From Sporofaciens musculi (lineage in GTDB: Bacteria; Bacillota; Clostridia; Lachnospirales; Lachnospiraceae): a stretch of 64,000 nt of DNA. Below, piece by piece: positions 55,231-63,334 of this stretch. Each line of letters begins with the position of its first letter. Position 1 is the first letter of the stretch. The notes beneath the pieces are model-generated. The model saw nothing but the letters and a program-made list of their open reading frames with translations. It was not told the DNA's origin and ran no database searches. The stretch lies in assembly GCF_009830285.1 (NCBI RefSeq), contig NZ_WUQX01000001.1, positions 2,852,501-2,916,500 of the forward strand. The letters are read 5' to 3'. Made by a program: the position numbers and the translations under genes.

Positions 55231-56262
55231 TTATGGTGCAAACATAGCAAGTTGCATTACAAACCTTATAGGCAATGTAGGATATTTCATTTGATTAAAA
55301 TCTCCAACAAAAAATAACTCTTTGTTTGGATAGTAAAATGCAAATGAGCCTGTTGAGCCGCTATGTCCTATCAAATCACCTTGTCCCAAAAAGGAAGTGG
55401 AAAATCCGCCCATTTTTACTCTCATATATCCGCTTCCATAATAAATAGGAAACATAGATAGTTGTAATTTTTTATACAGTTTTAAATCAAGAATTTTTTT
55501 GTCAAAAAGCCATCCATGAAAAAACGCCTGTATAAATATCATTAAATCTCTTGCAGAGGTAATACAGCCGCCACTCGCTTTACTACACACTATGAATTGC
55601 GGTCTATACAACTGCTTATCCCCATAGTAAACCATAGGTATGTATTCTTTTTCCGAAACAGGCAGATAAGTCCTCGTCATATTTAATTTTGAAAATATGT
55701 ATTTTTCAAACACCCTTTCTAATGAACATTCTGTGACTTTTTCAATAATATCGCCCAGTATATTATAGTTAATATCTGCATAGTGGGCGTTATTTTTGTA
55801 ATTAGGAGGAAAATGAGCATCTTTTTCTTTTGTTAACGCAATATTTTTGTCAAAAGTAATAAATGTATCGGAAATTATAGCTTGTTTTTTGACGCTGTTT
55901 TTTCCCTCCTCATATATATCTGCCAATCCGCTTGTTTGGTAGAGTAAATCTGATACTTTCAATTCACAAGAATAATCTTTACCTTTATAAACGTGCAATC
56001 CCTTTAGATAAGCAGGTTCATAAAAATTTAGCAGATTATCATTCAATGTCATATAACCTTGTTGAATAAGAATAAAAATACATGCAGCAGTAAACATTTT
56101 TGTTATACTTGCCGCTATTATTGGACTATCTATATCTTTTTTTCCATAAGCTTTTGAGAATATAGTTTCCCCAGTTCCTTTTTCAATTAGGATTATGCTT
56201 TCATAAATCTTTTTTGACTGAATATATTTATCAAATAAATCATCATAATTTTTCGTTTTCAT
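55231..56262 (-). CDS. beta-lactamase-fold serine hydrolase
   Basis: A class C/penicillin-binding-like protein of 343 residues. AASITKMFTAACIF holds the SxxK catalytic pair (about residues 52-55), YADINYNILGDI the YxN motif, and GHSGSTGSFAFY the third motif region (HSG in place of KTG). No signal peptide is present, so it is probably cytoplasmic and more like an esterase or peptidase than a secreted beta-lactamase. It is next to a broken tetR gene that may have controlled it. Confidence 0.8.
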   Translation of the reverse strand: MKTKNYDDLFDKYIQSKKIYESIILIEKGTGETIFSKAYGKKDIDSPIIAASITKMFTAACIFILIQQGYMTLNDNLLNFYEPAYLKGLHVYKGKDYSCELKVSDLLYQTSGLADIYEEGKNSVKKQAIISDTFITFDKNIALTKEKDAHFPPNYKNNAHYADINYNILGDIIEKVTECSLERVFEKYIFSKLNMTRTYLPVSEKEYIPMVYYGDKQLYRPQFIVCSKASGGCITSARDLMIFIQAFFHGWLFDKKILDLKLYKKLQLSMFPIYYGSGYMRVKMGGFSTSFLGQGDLIGHSGSTGSFAFYYPNKELFFVGDFNQMKYPTLPIRFVMQLAMFAP

Positions 56263-56335
56263 AGCATCACATGTTATATATTTCCGTTCACCTTTCCATA
56301 ATTCTTTTAATCACCTAAAGAATAAATGTGTTGTA

Positions 56336-56904
56336 CTATTTGGTACGGCTGACTATCATATCCATAAGCCAATCTATCTTTGGCAATGGCGTGCTGGGGA
56401 TTCTGACTTTTTCCTGTGCAATTCCTTGTACGGCACCCAAAACAGCGACACATAGCGAATGGGGATTTCCCTCACGAAACTCGCCACGTTGTTGCCCCTC
56501 TAAAATAACAGGAACCCATTGCTTATAAATATCTGTTGATTCTAAAAGCGACGTTATCTCCTTTTCATTAACTACTGTGTACTGCACATTATCCATAAAC
56601 ACAAACATTTTTGCAAAGAAAGAATTGTTTTCTAACTGCTCAAACGTATTTTTAATAATTTCAAAAGGTAATTGCGAGGTGAGTTCATTGCCATTTTTGT
56701 ATTGATTTTCATTTCTTGAATGCCAATCTTTATTAATTCAAGATAAATACTATCTTTATTACTGAAATAGTGAAATAACAAGCCAGAGCTTACACCAGCT
56801 TGTCTTGCAATTTCGCGAGTACTTGTACCGTAATAACCCTTTTCTATAAATACATCTAACGCAACTCGTAAGAGTTGTTTTTTTCTTTCATCTCCTTTTT
56901 CCAT
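56336..56904 (-). pseudogene. TetR/AcrR-family repressor, frameshifted
   Basis: The 5' frame has the TetR DNA-binding domain: RKKQLLRVALDVFIEKGYYG, then TSTREIARQAGVSSGLLFHY and FSNKDSIYLELIK. It breaks near 56695 (MNSPRNYLLKLLK). Shifted by one base it continues LTSQLPFEIIKNTFEQLENN and the ligand-binding half to 56336. A perfect promoter and a palindromic operator precede it. As read, the repressor lacks its dimer domain, which would leave the operon unrepressed. Confidence 0.75.
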
Positions 56905-56924
56905 GATGAACCTCCCATTTTAAA

Positions 56925-56970
56925 AATTAAGCATATGCTCAATTATATACTGTTGTCTGCCAACTGTCAA
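56925..56970 (-). promoter_or_regulatory. consensus promoter overlapped by a TetR-type operator
   Basis: On the minus strand TTGACA (56970-56965), 17 bases, TATAAT (56947-56942). The palindrome AATTAAGCATATGCTCAATT (56925-56944, one mismatch pair) overlaps the -10 box and lies 20 bases before the tetR ATG, as for an autorepressor. Confidence 0.75.
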
Positions 56971-57006
56971 CAAATCGAATAAAACTATCACTTCTTCTTT
57001 TCATAG

Positions 57007-57105
57007 AGTCCCTCCAAACATAAAACTCTGGTCTGGAGGGAATTCAATTAATTATATAGGCATAAGAAATCACCCACCAAATCAACCGTTTTTTTATTTG
57101 GTGGA
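57007..57105 (-). promoter_or_regulatory. double-hairpin leader, copy 4
   Basis: TCCACCAAAT/ATTTGGTGGG and CCCTCCAGACCAGAG/TTTATGTTTGGAGGG are kept on the minus strand, but the T run is replaced by ACTCTATGAAAAG. It lies between the Ntn hydrolase and tetR, so it may be a scar of a former sigma-leader junction where cargo was added. Confidence 0.5.
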
Positions 57106-57149
57106 TTTAACGCAATATAGGTACAACATGTGCTATCGCTCTTTATCGT

Positions 57150-57887
57150 TTACCTGCTTTCTTTGCAACATATTTTTTGTTTCTGATTCTTGTCAAACTG
57201 GTACTCTGTAACATTCATAAAGTCATTATTTAAAACATAATAAACCCGATTCTCTTTTACAGAATATACAAAAGAAACCCGTGTTGCCCAAAGTCCCTCT
57301 TGTCTTACTAATTTTAATATGCTGAATGCATCAGCGACCGAAAATTTTTCATTCTGCTTTTTTAACTGCTTATCAGCCCTCTCAAATCTGTCATCTCCAG
57401 ATACAATGTAAGGTCGGGTTATTTCAGGATTTAATACCGAATAGTTGGTAATCAGAGAATATTTTGTATGCTCGAAACGGTATCCTATCCCTGGCTCAAT
57501 AATAAGGACACGTCCGTTCTTATCAGAAAGCATAGCCTGCATGGTGGCATCTTTTGCATATACAATTTTTTTGCTTTGGACAATATTGAGTGCATCGTCA
57601 AATAAAATTTCACCTTTAATATAGCTTTCTGTTAAATCGGCAACTGTAATATACTCCTCACCGTCGCAATATTCACCGTTCTTATTTCCATTCACATAAA
57701 GTAAAGTCCCGACATTCCCGTTTCTATTGATTCCATGAAAAGAGTGATATTGATTATCTGGCATTTTAATGCCAATAAAAAACCTGTCCTTTTCTGCAAT
57801 AACTGTATGCGTCCATACAGAAAGGTCAATGTCAAAATTAAATCCGACAACTGTATTATCTCCGTTATAAACAAATCTTGTACACAT
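57150..57887 (-). CDS. Ntn amide hydrolase (linear amide C-N hydrolase/C45-like)
   Basis: From ATG 57887 (behind GGAGGG) the protein starts MCTRFVYNGDNTVVGFNFDI, so Cys2 becomes the N-terminal nucleophile, as in choloylglycine hydrolase and related linear amidases. SFHGINRNGNVGTLLYVNG and LITNYSVLNPE are further family-like regions. 245 residues. It overlaps the upstream acetyltransferase stop region, so they are cotranscribed. The substrate is unknown; penicillin, bile salt or acyl-amide are options within the family. Confidence 0.75.
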   Translation of the reverse strand: MCTRFVYNGDNTVVGFNFDIDLSVWTHTVIAEKDRFFIGIKMPDNQYHSFHGINRNGNVGTLLYVNGNKNGEYCDGEEYITVADLTESYIKGEILFDDALNIVQSKKIVYAKDATMQAMLSDKNGRVLIIEPGIGYRFEHTKYSLITNYSVLNPEITRPYIVSGDDRFERADKQLKKQNEKFSVADAFSILKLVRQEGLWATRVSFVYSVKENRVYYVLNNDFMNVTEYQFDKNQKQKICCKESR

Positions 57888-57889
57888 AT

Positions 57890-58522
57890 TTAACCCTCCA
57901 TAAGCTCCTTGATACATCCCGACTGTATAGCCGCTATATTTCGGGCGATTTTTTCATTTGGCCAGTCCCACCATTCGATACAAAGCAAATCAGAAATAAC
58001 ATCTTCATCAAAGCGTTTTTTAATTGGCTTTGCTGGAACGCCTCCTACAATGGTATATGGCGGCACGTCTTTTGTGACAACGGCACGAGCGCCAATAATA
58101 GCACCATCGCCAATCGTAACTCCTGCTAAGATAACAGCTTCAAAGCCAATCCATACGTCATTGCCGATTATTATGTTTCCCTTATTATCCCAACTCTTCG
58201 CCACATTCTTTTTATCCAATCCCCATTCTTCAAAAAAGAGCGGAAAAGGGTATGTGCTTAATGAAGCCAATGTATGATTCGCACTGTTGAAAAGAAATTT
58301 TGCACCGCAGGCAATGGAACAAAACTTTCCGATTATGAGCTTGTCATGATTGATTGGATAATGATACAATACGTTATTTTTTTCAAATCTCGTAGGGTCA
58401 TTTAAAAAATCGTTATACATCGTATAATCGCCTACTTCAATATTGGGATTTGTAATCACATTTTTAAGATAAACTGTCTGCATATCTCCTGTACGTGGAT
58501 ATATTTTCTTTGAATCAGCCAT
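57890..58522 (-). CDS. Vat/CatB-like xenobiotic acetyltransferase
   Basis: A left-handed beta-helix acetyltransferase of 210 residues, the family that inactivates streptogramin A or chloramphenicol with acetyl-CoA. [36 protein letters not shown] with the catalytic His in [23 protein letters not shown] and [12 protein letters not shown] are all present. The exact drug cannot be read from sequence. First gene of the cargo operon with the Ntn hydrolase. Confidence 0.88.
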   Translation of the reverse strand: MADSKKIYPRTGDMQTVYLKNVITNPNIEVGDYTMYNDFLNDPTRFEKNNVLYHYPINHDKLIIGKFCSIACGAKFLFNSANHTLASLSTYPFPLFFEEWGLDKKNVAKSWDNKGNIIIGNDVWIGFEAVILAGVTIGDGAIIGARAVVTKDVPPYTIVGGVPAKPIKKRFDEDVISDLLCIEWWDWPNEKIARNIAAIQSGCIKELMEG

Positions 58523-58611
58523 TTTTAAACCCTCCTGTCGGCCATGTATGAAATAATTTTATTCATCTGCTGTGTTATTTTCAATACACCAAACATTACA
58601 GACGTAATGTG

Positions 58612-58648
58612 TAAAAAAGAGAGCCGCTTTTCTTTAAGCAGCTCCCAA
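58612..58648 (-). terminator. terminator of the CD3324-type gene, element 2
   Basis: GGGAGCTGCTT pairs with AGCGGCTCTC with one G-U/mismatch, followed on the minus strand by TTTTTTAC. Confidence 0.75.
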
Positions 58649-58651
58649 TCA

Positions 58652-58915
58652 TTATTTTTGATATATTATTTTTCTAATAGCATAAACCGAAAGATGGTAA
58701 AAATCTGCAAGATTCTCCATAGATATGCCTAGCTTATAATCCGATATAATCTTTTTATTACGGTCTTCAAGCTCTTTTCGGTAGCCAGATAATTCTCCCC
58801 AAGATTTATGCTGTTCCGTTTTTGCAGGAATATAGATATAACCTGCCTGCATATACTTTTGCAATTCTTCAACCAGCCTGACAGGGAGAATTTCATTTGC
58901 ATTTATATATTTCAT
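58652..58915 (-). CDS. CD3324-family helix-turn-helix protein, element 2
   Basis: 87 residues: MKYINANEILPVRLVEELQK, AGYIYIPAKTEQHKSWGE and the helix-turn-helix ISMENLADFYHLSVYAIRKI. Paralogue of 23833-24102 in the same position relative to tnpV. It probably regulates from the inverted repeat upstream at 58992-59060. Confidence 0.85.
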   Translation of the reverse strand: MKYINANEILPVRLVEELQKYMQAGYIYIPAKTEQHKSWGELSGYRKELEDRNKKIISDYKLGISMENLADFYHLSVYAIRKIIYQK

Positions 58916-58991
58916 ATGCGGCTTCCTCCTTGATTTCCTTAAGAATCGCCATATGGCATATAGGTATCCTTTAGGATTGATTCAGTCAAGC

Positions 58992-59060
58992 AGCAAAGCC
59001 AGCAATATATGTTAGCGACTAATATTTACTCCATGCAAGCGTCGCTTATACTGGCTTTGC
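58992..59060 (-). promoter_or_regulatory. inverted repeat upstream of the CD3324-type gene
   Basis: AGCAAAGCCAG (58992-59002) and CTGGCTTTGC (59051-59060) are inverted. On the minus strand TTGCAT, 18 bases and TAACAT lie between, a plausible promoter. Same plan as 24131-24194 with different sequence. The rest of 58916-59282 holds nothing I can identify. Confidence 0.5.
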
Positions 59061-59282
59061 ATGGAGCCAAGCTTTATTCTTTCTTTTCTTGTTTATGCAC
59101 ATAAATATCACCACCAGTGTTCTTTTTAATTACCAGAAGAAATTATACCATAGAGGTTTGGACAAATCAAGAAATGCCACATTGTCTTTTGCATACAGAG
59201 GACGAATTAAAATTTACAAATTTTATAATCAGCACATCCAAAAACAAACGACAGAGCTTTTCATGCCCTGCCGCCTTGTCAC

Positions 59283-59654
59283 TTATGCGTAAATGATTTC
59301 CTCGTTCACAATCTCCCTCGCACACGCTCTTACATTATTCATTCTTCCTGTCCATTCTAAGGCGTTTTCTTCCTTTAGGCGTTCCGTTATGCCCTGTACC
59401 TGCTTCATGCCCTCTATGAGCCGTTCAAAGCGTTCCTGCGCCTGCCTGTTAATGTCGGCAAGGTATGTATTCAGCTTGCCGCTTGTGAGAAGATTAGTGT
59501 ATGTGACCTTTTGGTACTGCTTCAGATAGTCCAGATGTCGCTGTCCCCATGTGCCTATCGGCTGTTCTTCCTCAGTGGGTAATCTTAAATCTGGAATCAG
59601 ATACCCATTTTCTTCGTGATATGTGCCGCCTAACTGTTCAAATATTGACTTCAT
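59283..59654 (-). CDS. tnpV: TnpV, element 2
   Basis: From ATG 59654 behind AAAAGGAG: MKSIFEQLGGTYHEENGYLI, KVTYTNLLTSGKLNTYLADI, ACAREIVNEEIIYA. 123 residues, very close to the element 1 copy. It lies 99 bases inside the right end of element 2. Confidence 0.88.
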   Translation of the reverse strand: MKSIFEQLGGTYHEENGYLIPDLRLPTEEEQPIGTWGQRHLDYLKQYQKVTYTNLLTSGKLNTYLADINRQAQERFERLIEGMKQVQGITERLKEENALEWTGRMNNVRACAREIVNEEIIYA

Positions 59655-59753
59655 ATGCAAAAACTCCTTTTCTGTATGGTTTGGTTTCTGCGGGGTATCT
59701 GCAAGCAATGTATCAGCAGGCTATATGTATATATTATCTTTAAATTAAGTAAT

Positions 59754-60622
59754 CCCCCTGTTTCGTGTAAGTGATTTCGCTCATTGTATTCGCTCCTTTC
59801 GGGTTGTTTCCTGCCTTTATCATACTGGCTTGCGATATTTCTTGCAAATGTGCGGTTCTGCCGCTTCGCTTCGATTTGCACATTTCGGAGTGTCGCAGAG
59901 ATTTCCCGCAACGCCATCTCGGAAATGTCGCTTGTGGCGATGCCGATGGCGTTAAGGGTGGCAGGCGTGTTGAAATTCGTAATGTCAGCAAAATCCTCAC
60001 GCTCAAAATAGCCATCCGCATCCAGTCCACAACGGCTCAAAAGCATATAAGCGACGCTGTTTGCCGCCAGACGTTTATAAATCACTTCTATATTAAAGCC
60101 GTCCAGTTCCTCTAAGAAACTGTCTTTCGTACAATCTTTAAGCTGTGAAAGGTAATCGGGTAAATTGTCCTCCACGGCGATTTCCGCCGTTCCCATTAAA
60201 AAGGTGGCAAGGTCGCCGCCCTCCGTGCCGCCGAACCTGTCCGCAAGCCGTTCCATGACGGGCTGCTCGTACCGCTTATCCATCTGCCATATCGGGACGG
60301 GTCGGCTGCCATAATAGCCCTCATGAGTGTCGGAAACGTCAAAATAATATTTCAGCGTGTTCCTGCGTCCTTTCGGGTCAAAGACTGCAATCCCTTTGCT
60401 GTCCTTGTTCACCCAACGCTTAAAGAGCCTGTTCCATGTGCCAATCTCGGCAACTGCCGTAGCGTCTGGGCGTTGGGCATAAATTAAGAGCTGCTCGTCA
60501 AAGCGGCACTTGTAATTGCGGCAGGCAGAGGATAAAAAGCCCTGCCACGCCTGCGGGTTTCTCGTGACGTCCCTCCCCGTGCGGCGGTACAACTCCGTGA
60601 TAAGCTGGTACTTTGCAGCCAT
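59754..60622 (-). pseudogene. giant ICE helicase, N-terminal piece
   Basis: First 290 codons of the helicase gene: MAAKYQLITELYRRTGRDVT, then QAWQGFLSSACRNYKCRFDE and NKDSKGIAVFDPKGRRNTLK. The true start is ATG 60622, just after the 60637 gene. At HETGG the frame enters element 2 (LLNLKIIYTYSLL). The continuation LSYTRPNITDRA is at 48854. The first ten codons of the nested tnpV-like gene (59784-59755) are inside this piece. Confidence 0.9.
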
Positions 60623-60636
60623 AGGCTCACACCTCC

Positions 60637-61095
60637 TTATCGTTCTAAATCCTTGTTTTTTTGCTTCTTATCGTATTCCCCGCACCTTTCGGCGATTTCG
60701 GAATACATCTTTTCCCGCATCTCACGCTCATAGGCTCGGTATTCCTTAGCCTTTTCCGTGGGCTTATACCAAACGCTTTTCTGGTCAGCTTCGTCCATCT
60801 GCCCATAGCGGTCGTCTATTTTATCCATATATTTCTGGTAGACGGCACGGGCGGCGGGGGTGTCCTTTGCGTATCGGTAGCGGTCAAGGCTTTTATGCGA
60901 GCCACGAAGCTCGGCATACTCATAGAGCATACGGATAACCTCACGGTCAAGCCCTTTCTGCCCCTCAGCGGCATAGATTTCCGACAAGCCCTTGCACCTC
61001 CATGAATGGTAGGGAGAAGTGTCATTCGAGCTGTGAGAGGACAGATAAACGCCGTCTTTCTTTACTGTGATACGGTTGATAAGCTCGGTACTCAC
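60637..61095 (-). CDS. 152-residue ICE protein upstream of the helicase
   Basis: GTG 61095 start (MSTELINRITVKKDGVYLSS), coupled to the 12-codon minigene by a GTGA overlap. Charged and helical: YAELRGSHKSLDRYRYAKDT and EYRAYEREMREKMYSEIAER. It is 14 bases before the helicase start. Conserved-looking ICE gene of unknown function. Confidence 0.7.
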   Translation of the reverse strand: MSTELINRITVKKDGVYLSSHSSNDTSPYHSWRCKGLSEIYAAEGQKGLDREVIRMLYEYAELRGSHKSLDRYRYAKDTPAARAVYQKYMDKIDDRYGQMDEADQKSVWYKPTEKAKEYRAYEREMREKMYSEIAERCGEYDKKQKNKDLER

Positions 61096-61130
61096 TTCTT
61101 ACCACCACCCGATAAAACAATCTGTTCCAT
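61092..61130 (-). CDS. 12-codon minigene coupled to the next gene
   Basis: ATG 61130 follows AGGATTGATATTTT; it encodes MEQIVLSGGGKK and stops at 61092, overlapping the GTG of the next gene (GTGA). A ribosome finishing here could restart at once, which would explain the lack of a separate ribosome site for the 60637 gene. Confidence 0.4.
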   Translation of the reverse strand: MEQIVLSGGGKK

Positions 61131-61165
61131 AAAATATCAATCCTCCTGTTGTCCATGCCCCGCCT

Positions 61166-61390
61166 TTAGGCAGGGGCATAGCTGATTTTGTTTCGTTCCA
61201 TCCTCTGTGCAAACTCCCGAACGGCGTATCTTACGCCGTCAATCTCTGCATGGGTTTCATCTAAATAATGGCAGACTGCAAAATAATCCTCCCCATTCCC
61301 ATAAAGCATACGGATAATGTCGCCATCGGGGACAGAAAAAAGCATCCTGCCTACGCTGTCCGTCATGCAGATTTTTTGTCCTCCGCTCAT
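61166..61390 (-). CDS. 74-residue ICE protein
   Basis: MSGGQKICMTDSVGRMLFSV, EIDGVRYAVREFAQRMERNK. ATG overlaps the preceding stop (ATGA). The C-terminal FAQRMERN motif recurs in the 61606 gene as FAERMERNG, so the two share a small domain, possibly protein-binding. Confidence 0.65.
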   Translation of the reverse strand: MSGGQKICMTDSVGRMLFSVPDGDIIRMLYGNGEDYFAVCHYLDETHAEIDGVRYAVREFAQRMERNKISYAPA

Positions 61391-61593
61391 TCCGTGCCAC
61401 CTCCCAGAAATGAGATGACCTTGTTTCCTTTGATGCTCTTTTGCAGCTCATTGATGAGCGTGATTTCGGCTACGGTAATCCCCTGCATGGAGGGAATGTC
61501 GTCCATCGTCATTGCAGCAATGGCTTTTTCTTCGGTAAAGCCTGCATCCAAAACCTTGTTTAAGGCTCTGACGGCTTTGGGGTTGACTGGCAT
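61387..61593 (-). CDS. 68-residue ICE protein
   Basis: MPVNPKAVRALNKVLDAGFT, EEKAIAAMTMDDIPSMQGIT. Looks like a small helical, UBA-like fold. It is part of the overlapping ICE gene run. Function unknown. Confidence 0.6.
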   Translation of the reverse strand: MPVNPKAVRALNKVLDAGFTEEKAIAAMTMDDIPSMQGITVAEITLINELQKSIKGNKVISFLGGGTE

Positions 61594-61605
61594 ATCTCAA
61601 TCCTC

Positions 61606-62304
61606 CTATCGTTCGTGGTCTTTGTGTTTCGGTGCTTTCTGTACGGATGACGGTTCTTGCGGCTTCGGCTCATAGCTGTGTCCGTTCCTTTCCATACGCT
61701 CTGCAAACTCGCAGATGTGGTAGAGATTGCTTCCTACCTCGATATGGTACTCGTCAATATAGCGGCAGGTCTTTTCCGCCTTTTCTCCCCAATCATAAGT
61801 GATGATGATTTTGCCGCCGTCTGGGATGCGGAATTTCTCTTTATATCCAGAATCAATAAAGCGGATGCCTTTCTCAGCATTTTTAATGTGCTTATCAAGC
61901 CATTCTTTCACATAGCAGTAGCAGTAAAAATCATAGTCGCCCTTTGATGGGTTGCAGCGGAGCAGGAAAGCATGTTTACCCGTATCTACACGGAATCCGT
62001 ACTCTGTGCAATAGTTCCCCTTAAAGCCACTATCGGGAAATTGCTTTGTAAATGCACCCATATCATAACGGTTATGCAAAAGCCCCTTATCTTCACGCAG
62101 GGCATTGATAACCCCGTCCAGACCTGCCTTAAACTCGTCCGTTTTCCATTGCTCCCTTGTATCAAACCAAGTGGTATAAAAGCCATATCCAGAGGGGGCA
62201 AAATTACCCCGCAGATGACCGATGCACCCTGTCTGCCCCTCAAGCTGCATACTCTGGGCATAGGTGTATTTCTGTTCGGGCTGTGTCAAAGCTCGTATCT
62301 CCAT
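61606..62304 (-). CDS. 232-residue ICE protein with repeated small domain
   Basis: MEIRALTQPEQKYTYAQSMQ, GCIGHLRGNFAPSGYGFYTT; the middle TDEFKAGLDGVINALREDKG and C-terminal YHICEFAERMERNGHSYEP. The type is common in Tn1549-like ICEs, with no known role. ATG overlaps the previous stop. Confidence 0.7.
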   Translation of the reverse strand: MEIRALTQPEQKYTYAQSMQLEGQTGCIGHLRGNFAPSGYGFYTTWFDTREQWKTDEFKAGLDGVINALREDKGLLHNRYDMGAFTKQFPDSGFKGNYCTEYGFRVDTGKHAFLLRCNPSKGDYDFYCYCYVKEWLDKHIKNAEKGIRFIDSGYKEKFRIPDGGKIIITYDWGEKAEKTCRYIDEYHIEVGSNLYHICEFAERMERNGHSYEPKPQEPSSVQKAPKHKDHER

Positions 62305-62909
62305 CAGCGTTCCTCCCTGCTCTTTGATTTTTTTGCTTTTTCCTGTTCCTTGATTTTAGAAAGGGCTTCTTTTGCCCAATCGGGCATCTTCTCTGGCTTG
62401 ATTTCCCCAAGCACATCGTACCTTTCCCATCGGGCGTGTTTGCCGTCCGCAAGCGAAGTCCCAAATACCGCCTGCCCCCTGCCGCCCCTTGCACCGTGTC
62501 CGCCGTCCACCAACACAAGCTGATAGGCGGAATGCCGGTACTCATAGCGGTTGACTTCGGCATTGATAACAACGACCTTTCCCACAATGCTGTCATTTTT
62601 ATTGTCTAGGATGCAGTCGTCTATGGTAAACGGCGTCATGTCGAACTTGAATTGTTCCTGCTCGGCTCTCACAATCCCTATCTGCTCCTGCACCCTGTCC
62701 GTAAAAATCTGCATGGCTTCCAGATAGTCGTCTGAGCCGACCGCATCCGTCACCCACTCTGCGGACAGGGGATTGTCATAAGTGCAGTCGCAGACTAAAA
62801 AAGGATATTCTTCTTTTAAATCCACACCGAACACCACTTCTTTTTTACCGATATGGATGCTCTGCATGACCTCATAGGAGCTTATCATCCGCTTTTCTTC
62901 ATTCTCCAT
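62304..62909 (-). CDS. ICE protein of the YodL/DUF3849-like gene cluster
   Basis: From ATG 62909: MENEEKRMISSYEVMQSIHI, KEEYPFLVCDCTYDNPLSAE, then LVDGGHGARGGRGQAVFGTS. 201 residues. I recognise the gene's place in the ICE cluster rather than a firm domain. It overlaps the zinc-ribbon gene by 11 bases. Confidence 0.6.
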   Translation of the reverse strand: MENEEKRMISSYEVMQSIHIGKKEVVFGVDLKEEYPFLVCDCTYDNPLSAEWVTDAVGSDDYLEAMQIFTDRVQEQIGIVRAEQEQFKFDMTPFTIDDCILDNKNDSIVGKVVVINAEVNRYEYRHSAYQLVLVDGGHGARGGRGQAVFGTSLADGKHARWERYDVLGEIKPEKMPDWAKEALSKIKEQEKAKKSKSREER

Positions 62910-63057
62910 CGGGCTTCTCCTTTCCCTGCTTTTTCTCCCTCTGCTCATCTAAAATTTTTCGGATGCAGACGTCGCAGAAGATAACACGGCTGTCCTTATA
63001 TCGGGGATAAGGACAGTTCGTACAGTCGTATTTCTTATGGTTTTTATTGCTGCTCAT
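62899..63057 (-). CDS. 52-residue zinc-ribbon protein
   Basis: MSSNKNHKKYDCTNCPYPRY, then DSRVIFCDVCIRKILDEQRE: two CxxC pairs should bind zinc. ATG 63057 is next to the previous stop, and the end overlaps the next gene's start, so it belongs to the operon. Confidence 0.65.
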   Translation of the reverse strand: MSSNKNHKKYDCTNCPYPRYKDSRVIFCDVCIRKILDEQREKKQGKEKPDGE

Positions 63058-63058
63058 G

Positions 63059-63334
63059 CTACCGCTCACGCCCATCATGCTGCTTCGCCTTTTTATCGTG
63101 CTGTTGATTGTACGGCATCTGGCACTCTGACTGGTAGCGTTCGTTCAATTTCTCCCTTGCGGCTTCAAGGGTATTGCAGTAGCAGCCCCAGTAATAGTTG
63201 TCGCCGCCCTTACAGTACCAACAGACATAAGGGTTCGGGGCTTTCGGGTGATGCCCGATGACAAGCTCCGTATTCCCGATAGTGCAGCTCTCTATGATTT
63301 CATAGCCCTGATTGGAGCGTGTTTCACCGTTCAT
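63059..63334 (-). CDS. 91-residue ICE protein
   Basis: From ATG 63334 behind AAAGGAGG: MNGETRSNQGYEIIESCTIG, HHPKAPNPYVCWYCKGGDNY. The Cys/Tyr/Trp-rich middle YWGCYCNTLEAAREKLNER is a pattern of small ICE proteins. It overlaps the upstream gene. Confidence 0.65.
   Translation of the reverse strand: MNGETRSNQGYEIIESCTIGNTELVIGHHPKAPNPYVCWYCKGGDNYYWGCYCNTLEAAREKLNERYQSECQMPYNQQHDKKAKQHDGRER

Larger units (their letters stand above)
48856..59753 (-). mobile_element. element 2: mobilizable TnpX-type element, 10.9 kb
   Basis: It splits the helicase gene between HETGG (59755) and LSYTRPN (48854), with GA shared at both junctions (TC on plus at 48855-48856 and 59753-59754). From the right: tnpV, CD3324-type regulator, Vat/CatB-like acetyltransferase, Ntn hydrolase, TetR, beta-lactamase-fold protein, KTR protein, 43-residue protein, two sigma-like genes, repA, oriT, mobV, a small gene and tnpX. 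The core from mobV to the 43-residue gene parallels element 1. The cargo differs. Confidence 0.9.

Noticed and set aside
55231-56262. Calling this a secreted beta-lactamase resistance gene
   Set aside because: No signal peptide and HSG replaces KTG; only a beta-lactamase-fold serine hydrolase is supported.
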